A DNA stretch of 64,000 nucleotides from Diploptera punctata (GCA_030220185.1 JASPKZ010007286.1:1577501-1641500), one strand, 5' to 3'; positions 31,171-42,489 are shown, counted from the first letter of the stretch. The notes: generated from the sequence alone by a model not told the origin. Made by a program: numbers and translations.

Positions 31171-31713
31171 CACTGAGCAAAAAAATATATATTTTTTTTT
31201 TGTCTCAGAAAGAAAATATGTGATTCTGATAGTATTTTTTCTCCTGAATTCAAATATGATATCGGGTTTTCTCCATCGCGCAAGGTTTCCGAGAGACAGG
31301 CATTTATAATTTCAAACACTAATATTTTCTACTTTCGTAACTACACAATATTCGAACATTCGGACTCGCCTAGAAAGTAAGAAATGACGAATTTCTGCTA
31401 TATTTCACCTGAGGAGCATCCCTCTTGATGGTCCAACAATAATCGGCCAGCATATTAGGATTCCATTTGCCTTGATATCTCTTTTCCATAGCTGAAATTT
31501 CCATGAAAGTGTTCCCCGTTTTATTTTACAATGGACAAATGGACGAAAAAAGTTTATTAAAAAATAATTATTTAAATCCATTAATTGAAAACTGAAATAA
31601 AAAAAAAACTATGGGCGATGGAGAAATTCCGAATAAATATTTGAAAACACGATACAAAATTGCATTAAGTACAACTATTGGTACTCATGAGACAAAAATC
31701 ATGTTGACCAGTG
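31171..31713 (-). mobile_element. CACTG-ended element, copy 3, inverted
   Basis: Inverse of 30247-30797 over nearly its whole length, about 370 bp away, so the two form a large foldback. TAA lies directly outside both ends (31168-31170, 31714-31716), a possible 3-bp target duplication as in CACTA elements. Confidence 0.6.
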
Positions 31714-31722
31714 TAACCTGAG

Positions 31723-32139
31723 ATGTTAAGTATCTCGTAATATAACTGCACATTTATCGACCAACGAATGAAATGTCGATGAAGCAAGAGCAGAAAAGTA
31801 AGACGGAGAGGAAGAACATGGAATGAGAACAGTATATCGATTAGACATCAAGAAGAAGAGGAATGGAATTACAGTCAATTAAAAGGTTGGGCCAAAAAAC
31901 AACAGTTTAGGAAATCAGTAAATGGCCTCCTGTTGCTGAAAGGCACAAGGCAAAGATGAAGAAGAATGAATGGGAAGTAAGTCAAGCAGATGAAACGAGA
32001 AACAAGGAAAAAGATAACTCTGATAGATTGAAATCTGAAGAACTCCGATGAACGAGACGACTTGATAATATAGTTGATTGAGACACTACATATCATCCCG
32101 GCAACCCGGGTTCGATTCCCGACGAAGTAGAGGATTTTA
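31723..32139. other. unclassified sequence
   Basis: Lys/Arg-coding low-complexity broken frames and a lone CCCGGGTTCGATTCCCGACG (32105), a B-box scrap. Nothing firm. Confidence 0.3.
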
Positions 32140-32144
32140 AATAT

Positions 32145-33240
32145 TCACCTTGAAATGAGTGTGTATTCTATACTAATTTGTATGTGTGAAAAAAAAATAA
32201 ATTGGGTGGAAGTAAACAGCAATAAAACTAAATATATGATAGCACATAGATATACTTTACACGAGGGAAATTTTGAGGAAGTGGCTGAATTCAAATACCT
32301 AGGAACAATAATTACAAATAGGAATGAGATGCACAAATAAATTAAACATAAGCTCATTTCTGGAAATGCGTGCTATTATGCATTGCAGGGACTCTTGTCA
32401 TTCCAATTTCTTTCAAAAAACGTTAAACTGAAAATTTTGCATATACAACTATTTATTATTCTACCAGTTATATCATATGGGTCCACCGCTGTGGTCTCGA
32501 GGTAGCATGCTGCCTTGTCACGCAGCGCGCCCGGGATCGATTCCCGGTCAGGACAGGCTCCTGGGTGAGTTTTTTTGGGGGGTTTTCCTCATCTGTAGAT
32601 AAATGTCAGGAAGATTAGGGCCCAACGGTCCCCGAAAATGATCCGGTCATCACCATCATCCTTATCATTATCATCATCATCCTTCACCGGTGTGGAAAGC
32701 AACGGGAAGCTACCACACCTATAATTCCCTAGTAAAGCTGCAAAGCATAGCATGAAAATACTATGATTGCAGTGATAGACCTGCCCTCGGGCAGAATTAC
32801 TATGGATGGATATTATATGGATGCCAAATACAGACTCTTACTTTAAGGGAGGAAAGGAGATTATGAGTATTTGAGAATAAAGTTTTTATGAAACATTTTG
32901 AACCAAAGAGAGATGAACAGACAGGTGAATGGAGAAGACTACGTAACAGTAAACTACATGATCTTTATAGGAAGCCAGATATAATAAGAAGAGTTAAGTC
33001 ACGTAGACTGCGACGGGAATGCGGCACGAATGGATAACGAAAGACATGCATGGAAGCTTCTTGTAGGAAAACCAGAAGGAATACTCCTAGTTGGTGACCA
33101 AGAATAAGATGGGAGAATAGCATTAACTATGATTTGAGGGTAGATTATGCAGGGGATGATTGGAAAACATTAGCTCAGGATAGGGATATATGGAGAGTTT
33201 ATGTCCGCGCTGCTATGAACCTATCGGTTCGATAGTGATA
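32145..33240 (+). mobile_element. LINE ('ENNINYDL' family) split by SINE B
   Basis: 32200-32480: NWVEVNSNKTKYMIAHRY, EGNFEEVAEFKYLGTIITNR. After the SINE (32818 on): LTLREE, FEPKRDEQTGEWRRLRNSKL, HDLYRKPDIIRR, INYDLR, RDIWRVYVRAAMNL. Colinear with the 41.5-42.4 kb copy. Confidence 0.75.
32482..32817 (+). repeat. SINE B copy nested in LINE
   Basis: Head CCACCGCTGTGGTCTCGAGG; tail ends CTATGGATGGATATTATATG. LINE bases CATATGG / TATATGG on each side suggest a short target duplication. Confidence 0.8.
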
Positions 33241-33249
33241 GTGAATTAG

Positions 33250-33645
33250 AAAAAACAGACAATGAAAAAAATATAAAGCGAAATCTTAGACGACCACATT
33301 AATTTAAAAATAATAAAATATAGATACGGTACCAGTAGGTGCAGCAGATAAAGAGAAACATGTAACAGTGCAGTGAGCTTGTAATATTGGGAGTAGTTAT
33401 TAGTGGTGAAACTCGCAGAAGAGAGAAACATACTCATTGTTTCCGCTACAATTTTACGCTATCAAATCTTTCTTCGTTTCCTAAACTTATGCACATTCAA
33501 TAAATTAGAAATCCTTCCCTTTCATATTCTATACGGACGTTCTTCCACATCTCTTCTCCCTGCCTCTCTTCCTCTTCCTTCTTTTAGCGGCTTGTCGCGT
33601 CTATTCAATTGTCTTGCACTATTATAGTGTCCTTCCATGCTATCG
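33250..33645. other. intron sequence, nothing recognised
   Basis: No feature supported. Confidence 0.35.
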
Positions 33646-33647
33646 TC

Positions 33648-34152
33648 CAGCGCTGTGCTCTCGAGGTAGCGTGCTGCCTTGTCACGCAGCGGCCCAGGTT
33701 CGATTCCCGGTCGGGACAAGCTTCCCGGTGAGGGTTTTTTCGGGGTTTTCCTCACCTTTAAGACAAATGTCAGGAAACTTTAAGATCCAAACGGTCCCTG
33801 AACATCACCGGGCCATTATTACCACCTTAGCATATTTATTAATCTTTAGGTTTAAGGTCTCTCGTGGCGCATCATTACCATCATCATCACCTATCATATT
33901 TCATCGGGGCAGCGCCCCAACCTCACAAGTGGCTTCCAATAACGCCATGTTGAAATGACAACGTCGTGGCATTAAAATAAAATTAAAAAATATATATTCT
34001 CAATTGAGAATTCAAACTCTTACATTATTCACAAAGCAACGGGAAGCTACCACACCTATAATTCCCTAGTAAAGCTGCAAAGCATCGCATGAAAATGCTA
34101 TGATTGCAGTGAAAGACTTGCCCTCGGACAGAATTACTATGGATGGATATTC
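33648..34152 (+). repeat. SINE B copy interrupted by ~200 bp
   Basis: 5' part 33648-33832 (AGCGCTGTGCTCTCGAGGTA, GTTCGATTCCCGG), 3' part 34034-34152 (AAAGCAACGGGAAGCTACCA). The 33833-34033 insert is unrelated (CGGGGCAGCGCCCC). Confidence 0.65.
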
Positions 34153-34960
34153 TTCATAACCTGATGTTATCTATATGGTCAATATATCGATTCCATTTTA
34201 AATTCATGTCCACTGCTGTGGTCTGGAGGTAGCGTGCTGCCTTGTCACGCAGCGGGCCCGGGTTCGATCCCCGGTCGGGGCAGTTTTTCTGAGTGAAGTT
34301 TTTATCGCGGTTTTTCCCCACCTGTAAGACAAATGTCAGGAAAACTTTAAGGCCCAAACGGTCCCCGAAATCATATGGCCATCATCATCACCATCATCCT
34401 TATCATTATCATCATCATTAACCTTTACCGGTGTGGAAAGCAACGGGAAGCTACCACACCTACAATTCCCTAGAAAAGCTGCAAGCATAGCATGAAAGTG
34501 CTATGATTGCAGTGAAAGACCTGCCCTCGGGAAGAATTACTCATCATCATCAACAACAACAAGGATTAAGCCCAATGACCTGTTCCGATCTCATTATAGG
34601 TCGAATTGGTCCTTCCATCTCTTCAATGGTCTTCCCAACATTCTTCTCCCTTTTTGTTTATAATTATACATTCTTCTTGGTATGCGCTGTTCATTCATTC
34701 GTAATACGTGCTGAAGATAAGCATTTTGATAATATTTTATTATTTCACAGAGATTAAATATATTAAGTTCTGTTCTTATATCTTCGTTTTTCTTTTTATC
34801 GGTCCTTTGGTATCCTGCTATTGCTCTCAACATCTTCATTTCAGCAGCCTCTATTTGTTTACTATCTATGGATGGATATTCTTCATATCTGATGTTATCT
34901 ATATGGTCAATATATCGATTCCATTTCAAATTCATATTCATTATCCAACTATTGGTGTCC
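34153..34960 (-). mobile_element. LINE fragments around a SINE B
   Basis: 34541-34960 minus: MNLKWNRYIDHIDNIRYEEY, AAEMKMLRAIAGYQRTDKKK, QHVLRMNEQRIPRRMYNYKQ, RMLGRPLKRWKDQFDL stop. 34153-34207 repeats 34880-34935 (TGATGTTATCTATATGGTCA), so a stretch of the LINE is present twice, once beside each SINE. Confidence 0.7.
34208..34540 (+). repeat. SINE B copy
   Basis: GTCCACTGCTGTGGTCTGGA, GGGTTCGATCCCCGGTCGGG, GCAACGGGAAGCTACCACAC; full length. Confidence 0.8.
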
Positions 34961-35226
34961 ACCGCTGTGGTCTCGAGGTAGCGTGCTGCCTTGTCACGTA
35001 GAGGGCCCGGGTTCGATTTCCGGTCGGAACAAGCTTCCTGGGTGAGGTTTTTCGTGGTTTTTCTTCACCTGTAAGACAAATTTCAGGAAACTTTGAGGCC
35101 CAAACGGTCCTCGATATCATCTGGCCATCATCATCATCATCATCTCACGGCGTGGAAAGCTATAAAGCATAGCTTGAAAATGCTATGATTGAAGCGAAAG
35201 ACCTGACCTGGGTCAGAACACTATAG
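34957..35226 (+). repeat. SINE B copy, 3' degraded
   Basis: GTCCACCGCTGTGGTCTCGA, GGGTTCGATTTCCGGTCGG; the GGGAAGCTACC segment is deleted. Confidence 0.75.
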
Positions 35227-35584
35227 AAGAGAATGAGCTTCAATTTCACATTCCTTTCCAATTAGGCCTAGCCTACGCTGTTTCTAATATTGTCTCTTAA
35301 TGCCTTGTGTGCAATTTTTCTTTATGTTTTTCACAAAGGTTAATTGATAGGTCGCTAGTGTTGGAGTAATGACGTAGCATGTAATCAAGCAGCACTCGAT
35401 TCGATTTCTGTAACCTGGTTCATGATGATGAATTTTCCGCTTTTTCTTTCTTCGACATGAATTGAACGCCAGGAAAATTGCATTAGGTATATTTTTATCC
35501 CGAGCTATCATTTATTTAATTTAAATTATTTTAGCTCTGATATACATATATTTCTTCAATTCGAATATTCTTCTTTATCTATAC

Positions 35585-36330
35585 TTGTTCATAAGTAATG
35601 CCACTCTTGATTTCCAAATTCTCTAGATAAATTCACTCCTCACTTCGTGAGTCGTGAATTTATCGATAGTTTGGAAATCAAGAGTGGCATTTGTTAGGAC
35701 TATTTAACGAATAAAATTAAGCAGTTTACTCACAAATCATTATTTAAAACATTATTTTTAAATGTTTATATATTTCATGTAAACGGCGATGTTTGAAAAC
35801 AAATGAGAAACCATATGTACGCTTCATTTGCTTATTTTGTTCATCACTGCAACCAGATCATATTATTTATTGCCAAAGGATTGCAATATTGTAAGAATGC
35901 ACCCTGTGGAGAAATTTATAACCAACATTATAGGTATTAATTAATTTCTGATGGTCTATGATGTAAATATGTCAATTATATTTTTCTGCAACGTCATTTC
36001 CTGGAAAATAATTCGTTTAAGAAAGTGCAGTGTTTTTTTTTTGTGGTATAATCAATTGTTACAAATGTTTTTATATTATCTATCGCATGCGCTTTCTGCT
36101 GACATTCATGCACTATATATACAATCTGGTGCCGTATTTCTTAGTGGGTCAGTCACTGCAAAATAATGCTATGACCTATTCAGAATGTTAAAAAGGAGGT
36201 GCTTTCTTTATTATGATAAACTTTAGTTGGTAAATTCTAGGCGAAACATGACTGTGATTGGTTGTAAATAAAAAATCATTGAAATGTGATTGGTCATTGA
36301 CTCCCATTTGGGGCATGAGTTAAATAGTCA
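35585..36330 (+). repeat. dispersed repeat R, copy 1 (palindromic head)
   Basis: Starts with a palindrome (TTGATTTCCAAATTCTCTAG ... TTTGGAAATCAAGAGTGGCA) around CTCACTTCGTGAG, then TGTTAGGACTATTTAACGAA, GTAAACGGCGATGTTT, ATTGGTCATTGACTCCCATT, GGGGCATGAGTTAAATAGT. Colinear with 48696-49142, apart from about 300 extra bp at 35890-36200. No ORF. Confidence 0.65.
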
Positions 36331-36642
36331 GTTATAATATATGGCCATGTTGTCTTCTTTCCGTCTAGGTCTCTGCTTACTCGCAAGTTTCGTCTTAATC
36401 TATAAGGCCTTCATCATTAAATCTTTTGGACCGTTGTAATTAATTTCTTCCCCAACAATTAAAGTCTTCTATCCAAGGTTGTTTTCAGAAGGTATTTACT
36501 TACAAGTAGATAACTGTGATTAAAAAAAATGGTATTTAAAAAATTAGGAGTCAACAGAGATACGATACTAGTAAAATTCATGATTTTCCGTTGAGGTATT
36601 AGTTCACAGTAATATAATATACGGTTAAAAACTATAAAATAG

Positions 36643-36827
36643 AAGATACCAACAAGAATGGAAAAATCATCTGAGAAGAATGGCAAGAAATAGACTTCCA
36701 AAATTGGCATTCCAATATACCCCAACTGGACATAGGGACCAAGGAAGACCAAAACATCAGTGGAAAGATCAAGACCATCTTCGCTAGGTTTACCGTACAG
36801 GCCACATGGCCTAAAACGAATTTGTTC

Positions 36828-36860
<33 letters not shown>
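36643..36860 (+). mobile_element. LINE 3' fragment with 13-bp target duplication
   Basis: YQQEWKNHLRRMARNRLPKL, GHRDQGRPKHQWKDQDHLR stop, (GAT)n tail. AACTATAAAATAG at 36630-36642 and 36861-36873. Confidence 0.85.
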
Positions 36861-36863
<3 letters not shown>

Positions 36864-36911
36864 TATAAAATAGTTACCTTGTAGGTCCGTCTCCTCAACT
36901 TAAGTTATTTT

Positions 36912-36962
36912 AAAACTCTGTAGCCCTTTCGGGAGTAGTCCCATCATCAGCAGAATGCATTA
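36912..36962 (-). ncRNA. hammerhead ribozyme motif, left arm
   Basis: Minus strand: CUGAUGA (36944-36950), stem II GGGAC/GUCCC with one mismatch (ACUCCC), GAAA (36928-36931), then GGGCUA. Stem III AGGGCU has lost its palindrome by one base relative to the right arm. Confidence 0.55.
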
Positions 36963-36989
36963 CTTCAACAAGGCTCAAAGAACGGACCT

Positions 36990-37040
36990 AATGCATTCTG
37001 CTGATGATGGGACTAGTCCCGAAAGGCCTACAGAGTTTTA
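36990..37040 (+). ncRNA. hammerhead ribozyme motif, right arm, complete
   Basis: CUGAUGA (37001-37007), stem II GGGAC-UA-GUCCC, GAAA (37021-37024), stem III AGGCCU palindrome, A as cleavage base, then CAGAGU pairing with AUUCUG (36995-37000) as a 6-bp stem I. The best-formed example here. Confidence 0.75.
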
Positions 37041-37115
37041 AAAGAACTTAAGTTGAGGAGACGGACCTACAAGGTAACTATTTTATAGTTACTAACCGTA
37101 TATTATATTACTGTT

Positions 37116-37512
37116 AACAGAGATAAAATGACGAATGTGTGGAATACAAAACGAAAGCTAAGAAAGGAGAGATTTCAAGGACCAACTTGCACAACGTTTT
37201 CTCTTGATCTCATGTTTTGGTTGAGAAGTTATTACACTACAAAAGCTGAGATAATTCCGAGGTCATGAGGATGAAATGCCATTATAAGTTAAAATTCACA
37301 AAAGGGTAATTAAAAATACACTTGCAATGCAGGATATTGTTAGTGATGTTTAAATCTCAATAAAAACGCGCTTTTTTCGGCCTCCAAATATCAAAATAAT
37401 GAAAAAAATCTATTTGAAAAAAATAGATCATCGGTTGATTAATGTCTTTGACATCGTCCGATTCCTAATAGCCAATTTTGTCGGTGCATCCAATCTCCTG
37501 GTTGTAGATGTT
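37116..37512. other. intron sequence, nothing recognised
   Basis: No feature supported until the LINE start near 37488. Confidence 0.35.
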
Positions 37513-37525
37513 TCTCCTTCATGTA

Positions 37526-37874
37526 ATAATAATACTCCTGGCGCGACAGGCCTACAAGGCCCTTTAGCCTACCAGCCGGCTGCTGGCCTCACATCCACAT
37601 GTGTCAATCACAGAGGTAGATGGTAATCAGCCAGTGTAGGGGTGACATGTGGTCAGCATGTCGAGTCCCCCAGCCGTTGTAGCTGGTTTTCTCAACCTGG
37701 AGCCGCTACTTATTGTAGCTACCCAAATGCATCACGATGCTGGGTGGGCACCGGTCCCATACTGGCCGAAATACCATGAGAAAATTTCTTCCCCCATGGA
37801 GACTCGAACCAGCGCAGGTCCCGTAGCTCTGCGCCAAGGCTTTCTGCCTTAACCACTCGGCTACGGCGCGGGAC
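37526..37874 (-). repeat. SINE C, full length, 13-bp target duplication
   Basis: Minus strand head GCCGTAGCCGAGTGGTTAAG, GCGCTGGTTCGAGTCTCC; body 250 bp; tail (ATT)n. TCTCCTTCATGTA at 37513-37525 and 37875-37887. Confidence 0.85.
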
Positions 37875-37887
37875 TCTCCTTCATGTA

Positions 37888-38480
37888 GGATAAATATATT
37901 CCCTGACTCCAGGAGGTTTTAGGTCTTCCTCTGCATCGTCTTCCCTCAGGTTTCGATTCCAAAACACATTTTGGTAGCCGATCCTCTTCCATTCGATGGA
38001 CATTTTCGTACCTTGTTAATTGCTGAGTTTTAATAAAATCTAAAATAGTGTCTTCAATTTTCATTTTCTCCCTTATAACTGTGTTTCTAATTTTTTTCTC
38101 TTCTTGTAATTCTTGCTGCCCTTCGTATAAAATCCATTTCCGTTGCAAAAATATACTTATTTGTTTTTGTTGTTAATGACCAAAGTTCTGCTCCATAAGT
38201 AATAATGCTTTTTAACAATGATATGATATGTATTAATTTTATTTTTATTACTTAAATGTTTATCCCACAATATTCCATTGAGGCAAGCAATTGCAAATTT
38301 TCCTTTATTATTTATATTTCTTATTTCCTTTTCTTAACTTCCATTTTTATTTATTTTAATGCCTAAATATGCGATCTCACTACAAGATTTTATTGTTTTT
38401 CCAGTCTCAAAAATTAAATTTTGTTTTGGTTCACCAGTTGATAAATATTTTGTTTTCTTCGTGTTCAAAATTAATCCCCA
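37888..38480 (-). mobile_element. LINE fragment hosting SINE C
   Basis: Minus strand: RNTVIREKMKIEDTILDFIK, YENVHRMEEDRLPKCVLESK, GRRCRGRPKTSW. Farther upstream (38400-38480) EEYDKWGLILNTKK-like post-YADD frames. Confidence 0.65.
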
Positions 38481-38489
38481 TTTATCATA

Positions 38490-38974
38490 TTCTTCATAAA
38501 ACTATATTTTTTTTACAAATAAATAAATAATGATATTCTTAAGATCGCAAACTGCAATACATGAGTAGGCATAATTTAATCAACCAATGACCTGCAATAA
38601 TCTTTCATGTCTAAATTAACTATGGCGGGCACTATTCAGTCTTTGCACATAATTCTTTGTATTCAAATAATATTGTTCGCATAAAACTATTTGATTCATA
38701 AACTTAAGTCCGAAATATTACTTTCCTAAAAATATTTCTTACTGACGCATCAAAAATAACGAACCAAATAGATTACTGGTTTTATATTGGTTCCTTTGAT
38801 ATTTCGAGATTTACGTATAAGCTTTTAATGAAAATAAAACTAATTAAAGACAGGCCTATAGGCCTATGTTATGATTCACGAATCAGGAAATTGTATGGTA
38901 GACCTATTTGGAAAATTATTATTCCCGTCATATTTACAATAAAAGCACTACTACCCGTCCAATTTAGTATTTTT
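38490..38974. other. intron sequence, nothing recognised
   Basis: No feature supported. Confidence 0.35.
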
Positions 38975-38997
38975 ATATAATAATAATGATGATGATG

Positions 38998-39032
<35 letters not shown>

Positions 39033-39448
39033 CCGGTATCATGGCAGCTGTCGCAGTCTTCCGGAAACCAAACGCCATTCCTCTCTGTCCATCCATTGAT
39101 CTTCCTCCAATCCTCTGATATTCATAGCTGCTTCTACCCCTTCTATCCAAGTTTTCTTCGGTCTTCCTCCTTTCCATTGGGATCCATTCTATAACAATTT
39201 TAGGCAATGTTTGCTCTGGCATTCTTTTGACATGGCCATACCACTGTAATATTTTCTTTTCTATAATGTCTATGATGTCTGGCTCCTCTTGTACACCCAT
39301 AATTTCCCTTATTTCTTTATTTCGTTTTCTATCCATTCTACATTTTCCAGCTGATCTTTTTAAAACATCCATTTCTATACTCAAAATTCTTTTCATTTCC
39401 CTGGTAGGAATTTGCCAGACTTCAGCACCATACGTTAAAATGCTCTGA

Positions 39449-39509
<61 letters not shown>

Positions 39510-39515
39510 CATGAT
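38975..39515 (-). mobile_element. LINE fragment bounded by two (TAA)n arrays
   Basis: Minus strand: IQSILTYGAEVWQIPTREMK, IMGVQEEPDIIDIIEKKILQ, WYGHVKRMPEQTLPKIVIEW, then GFRKTATAAMIPD and (TTA)n at 38980-39032. A second array (39450-39510) lies at the 5' side, inside the same open frame. Confidence 0.7.
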
Positions 39516-39719
39516 GTAATAGTATAGAAATGTTCCGCTTTTGAACCAACTGTACTACAATGTACAAAAATGACATACAACACGTAATTCTAGTGACGTC
39601 ACTCATTTTTATGAGCGATCTTCAAGTTATATATTTCAAGAACAATAAATCTTAATAGCTAACTGACTAAAATTCACAACCTAACTAATAACATTTGCTA
39701 TGCTACCCGCAACGAAAAG

Positions 39720-39870
39720 ATTACAGTAATGTATCACTCCGTCGTGTAATAGTACATTACGATGTGAGGTTGGGAAGTGGATTTTACAGAATCGAGGAAG
39801 ATGTTTTTTTTTTTTCCGAGATTCTGTAAAACACTTCACAAACGAGCGTTGTACATTATTTTTTGCGCGA
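39720..39870. repeat. small imperfect palindrome
   Basis: GAAGTGGATTTTACAGAATC (39774) and GATTCTGTAAAACACTTC (39820) are inverted; a T run sits at the centre. MITE-like. Confidence 0.45.
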
Positions 39871-40197
39871 TGGTGTTTTCAAAATAATAAATAATAGTAA
39901 CATTATAACATCTTTGTTGGAAATATTTGCGTTCATTATAAACAATTGACTAACGTTAACAGTGTGGGCAATGTTTATTAATTGAAACAACAGGAGGCTT
40001 TGAGACCAATTAGTGATAAAATGGCGGCAAGTACGTATTTATTGTTTTATATTATTTCAAATAAATTTGAGGTAATTTAAAATGCAGTGATTTGTTTCGT
40101 ATAATGTATATTAACACTTGTTATTTAACATTTTCCAATACTGTTATTTTAACACAGTTCCAATAATGGATCATATTATAATATTATAATGATATTG

Positions 40198-40290
40198 TGA
40201 AAAGAAAAATTAATGTTTGAACCAGGAACCGAACTAGAGGTCCACGGTTCGATTTCTGGTTCAGACATTAATTTTTCTTTTCACAATATC
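40198..40290. repeat. inverted repeat with B-box-like core
   Basis: GTGAAAAGAAAAATTAATGT and its inverse ACATTAATTTTTCTTTTCAC enclose CACGGTTCGATTTCTGG. May be a reduced member of the tRNA-like inverted-repeat family. Confidence 0.45.
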
Positions 40291-40429
40291 GTTATAATAT
40301 TATATATTAACACTACCTTTTGGATATTTTTTTGTATATACATTGTACGTAGTATACATAGAGGGCAGTGGTTTTACTTCCCACACACGTTTTGTAATAT
40401 GCAACAGCATAGTTATTTTATTATATAAG

Positions 40430-40660
40430 ATTCATGATGTGTTCCGTTGAGGTATTATTCAAAATTAATATAAAATTCTGGAATATTCACCTGAAAGGTC
40501 CGTCTCCTCAACTTAATTAATTATTTAACTGTAGCGCTTTCGGGACTTGTCCCATCATCGGCAAGTCCCGAAAGCGCTACAGTTAAATGATTAATTAATT
40601 TGAGGAGACGGACCTTTCAGGCGAATATTCCAGAATTTTATATTAATATTTTATTATAGT
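40430..40660. mobile_element. PLE palindrome
   Basis: Arms AGGTCCGTCTCCTCAACTTA and inverse (40593-40615), outer CTGGAATATTCACCTGAAAG. Same family as 47165, 50350 and 36570. Confidence 0.75.
40527..40570 (-). ncRNA. hammerhead-like motif (U4 changed)
   Basis: Minus strand: CCGAUGA (40555-40561), stem II GGGAC/GUCCC, GAAA (40538-40541), stem III AGCGCU palindrome, A, stem I CAG/UUG. The CUGA to CCGA change recurs at 51254. Confidence 0.5.
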
Positions 40661-41521
40661 TCAGTTATTATTATAAACCCAACTGGATTTCTTAGGCTTA
40701 AAGGACCTTCGGGACTTGGAAAATCCGGTAGCGTTTATCTAGCCGAGCGCTAGTATGAAGATGTACAGTATACATGTTTTGAAATAAACAAATGGAGTCT
40801 TCTTTTAAACTATTTTATTACTAAGGTATAAATAATTAGAATCCCTAAGTATTCTAGCCCTAAATAACTAATCTAAGCCTATATTAAAAACTACAGTACT
40901 TTCTGGGGTTTGAGAGAGAGGGGGTTGTGGAAGTTATAATTCTACCCTAATCTACATGTTTAAAAAATGTTATATCCCTTTTGAAAATTTAATATCAAAA
41001 TAGTTAATTGTACTTGATTAGATTTCGAAAATCCGGAATACTTATTAAGAAAAATGGCGGTGACTTACCCTTCAGCCGTTTACCACACACAGACAGACGC
41101 GAGACCCTCACTTCTCAAGTGTTATATACTCAATATGACCTCAAATTACCCTAACTGTACTCACTAACATTCCAATGAACTAAATGTAGGGATGTTTACA
41201 GTTAGCTTAAGCAAAACTTTGCTCCGAACTATCTCATGTCTAAACTCTATCTCAACAGACTTTGAATGTCTAAACTCTATTTCAAAAGACTTTGCTTGAA
41301 TAATTAAAATAATCTATAAAACAATAAAAAATCTATATAAAAGACTATGTATTCATCACAGTTATTTAAGTTAAAAACCCCGAAATGTAGGAAGCTGAAG
41401 TTTTAATCATGGTCGCCATTGCTGTAAGTGCGACAGAACGCACTATCGCGCAAAAATATACATTACTCGCGGGCCCCACCCTCCACACCGACGACTAGCC
41501 GTACAACACACAACACACTAT
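40661..41521. other. intron sequence, nothing recognised
   Basis: No ORF or repeat identified; a local doublet (TGTCTAAACTCTAT repeated at 41239 and 41268). Confidence 0.35.
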
Positions 41522-42365
41522 ACTTACTCTTACTTACTTACTCACTGGCACTATCGAACCCGTAGGTTCATGGCCGCGCAGACATAAGCTCTCCATACAT
41601 CCCTATCCTGAGCTAATGCTTTCCAATCATTCCCTGTATAATCTACTTCCCTCAAATCATAGTTAATGTTGTTCTCCCACCTCATTCTTGGTCTACCAAC
41701 TGGGCGTTTTCCTTCTGGCTTTCCCACAAGAAGTTTCCATGCACGTCTTTCATTCCCCATACGCGCAACATGTCCAGCCCATCGCAGTCTACGAGACTTA
41801 ACTGTTCTTATTATATCTGGCTTCCTATAAAGACCATGTAGTTCATTGTTATGTAGTCTTCTCCATTCACCTGTCTGTTCATCTCTCTTTGGTCCAAAAA
41901 TTTTCCTAAGAACTTTATTCTCAAATACTCGTAATCTCATTTCCTCCCTTAAAGTAAGAGTCCATGTTTCGCACCCATATAATATAACTGGTAAGCTGTT
42001 AGTTTATGCTGATGATGTAGTACTACTGGCCGATAGCGAGGAGATACTAAAGGCCAACACGCACACACTATTGAGTAACACTAAGAAATGAGGACTGGAA
42101 GTAAATATCAATAAAACTAAATATATGGTCACACGTAGAAATTCAGTATATAATGGAAATGGACAGCTAATAACAAATGAGGGAAATTTTGAGGAAGTGG
42201 CTGAACTCAAATACCTAGGAACAATAATCACAAATAGGAATGAGATGCACAAAGAAATTAAACATAGGCTCAATTCTGGAAATGCGTGCTATTATCCATT
42301 GCAGAGACTTTTGATGCCCCAACTCCTTTCAAAAAACGTTAAGCTGAAAATATATAAAAACTAAT
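41522..42365. mobile_element. LINE with 5' inversion ('ENNINYDL' family)
   Basis: 41522-41997 is minus: LPVILYGCETWTLTLREE, FGPKRDEQTGEWRRLHNNEL, NINYDLREVDYTGNDW, (GTAA)n tail. 41998-42365 is plus: LVYADDVVLLADSEEILKAN (YADD active site), EVNINKTKYM, AELKYLGTIITNRNEMHKEI, KNVKLKIYK. The plus piece ends exactly where the minus piece begins in the element, as produced by twin priming. Confidence 0.8.
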
Positions 42366-42489
42366 TACATTAGACTATTGATAATTATAAACCGTGCACA
42401 GTAGAATTTTAAATTCATGCAGTATTACCACTTTCGCCATTAATGCTGTACATTTTATATTTTCCAGAACACGTTATTGCAGGTGTATT

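Larger units (their letters stand above)
36570..37115. mobile_element. PLE palindrome with two hammerheads, split by a LINE
   Basis: Outer arms ATAATATACGGTTA (36612) / TAACCGTATATTAT (37094); inner arms AGGTCCGTCTCCTCAACTTA and its inverse. A LINE tail occupies 36643-36860. Confidence 0.75.

Noticed and set aside
36345..36425. AUGAUGA ... GACGAAAC resembling a hammerhead on the minus strand
   Set aside because: First core base wrong and no complementary stem II can be drawn.
38869..39606. 245-codon minus-strand frame with poly-Tyr at both ends
   Set aside because: Only its middle is coding debris (LINE C-terminus); the Tyr runs are (TAA)n arrays read in frame.
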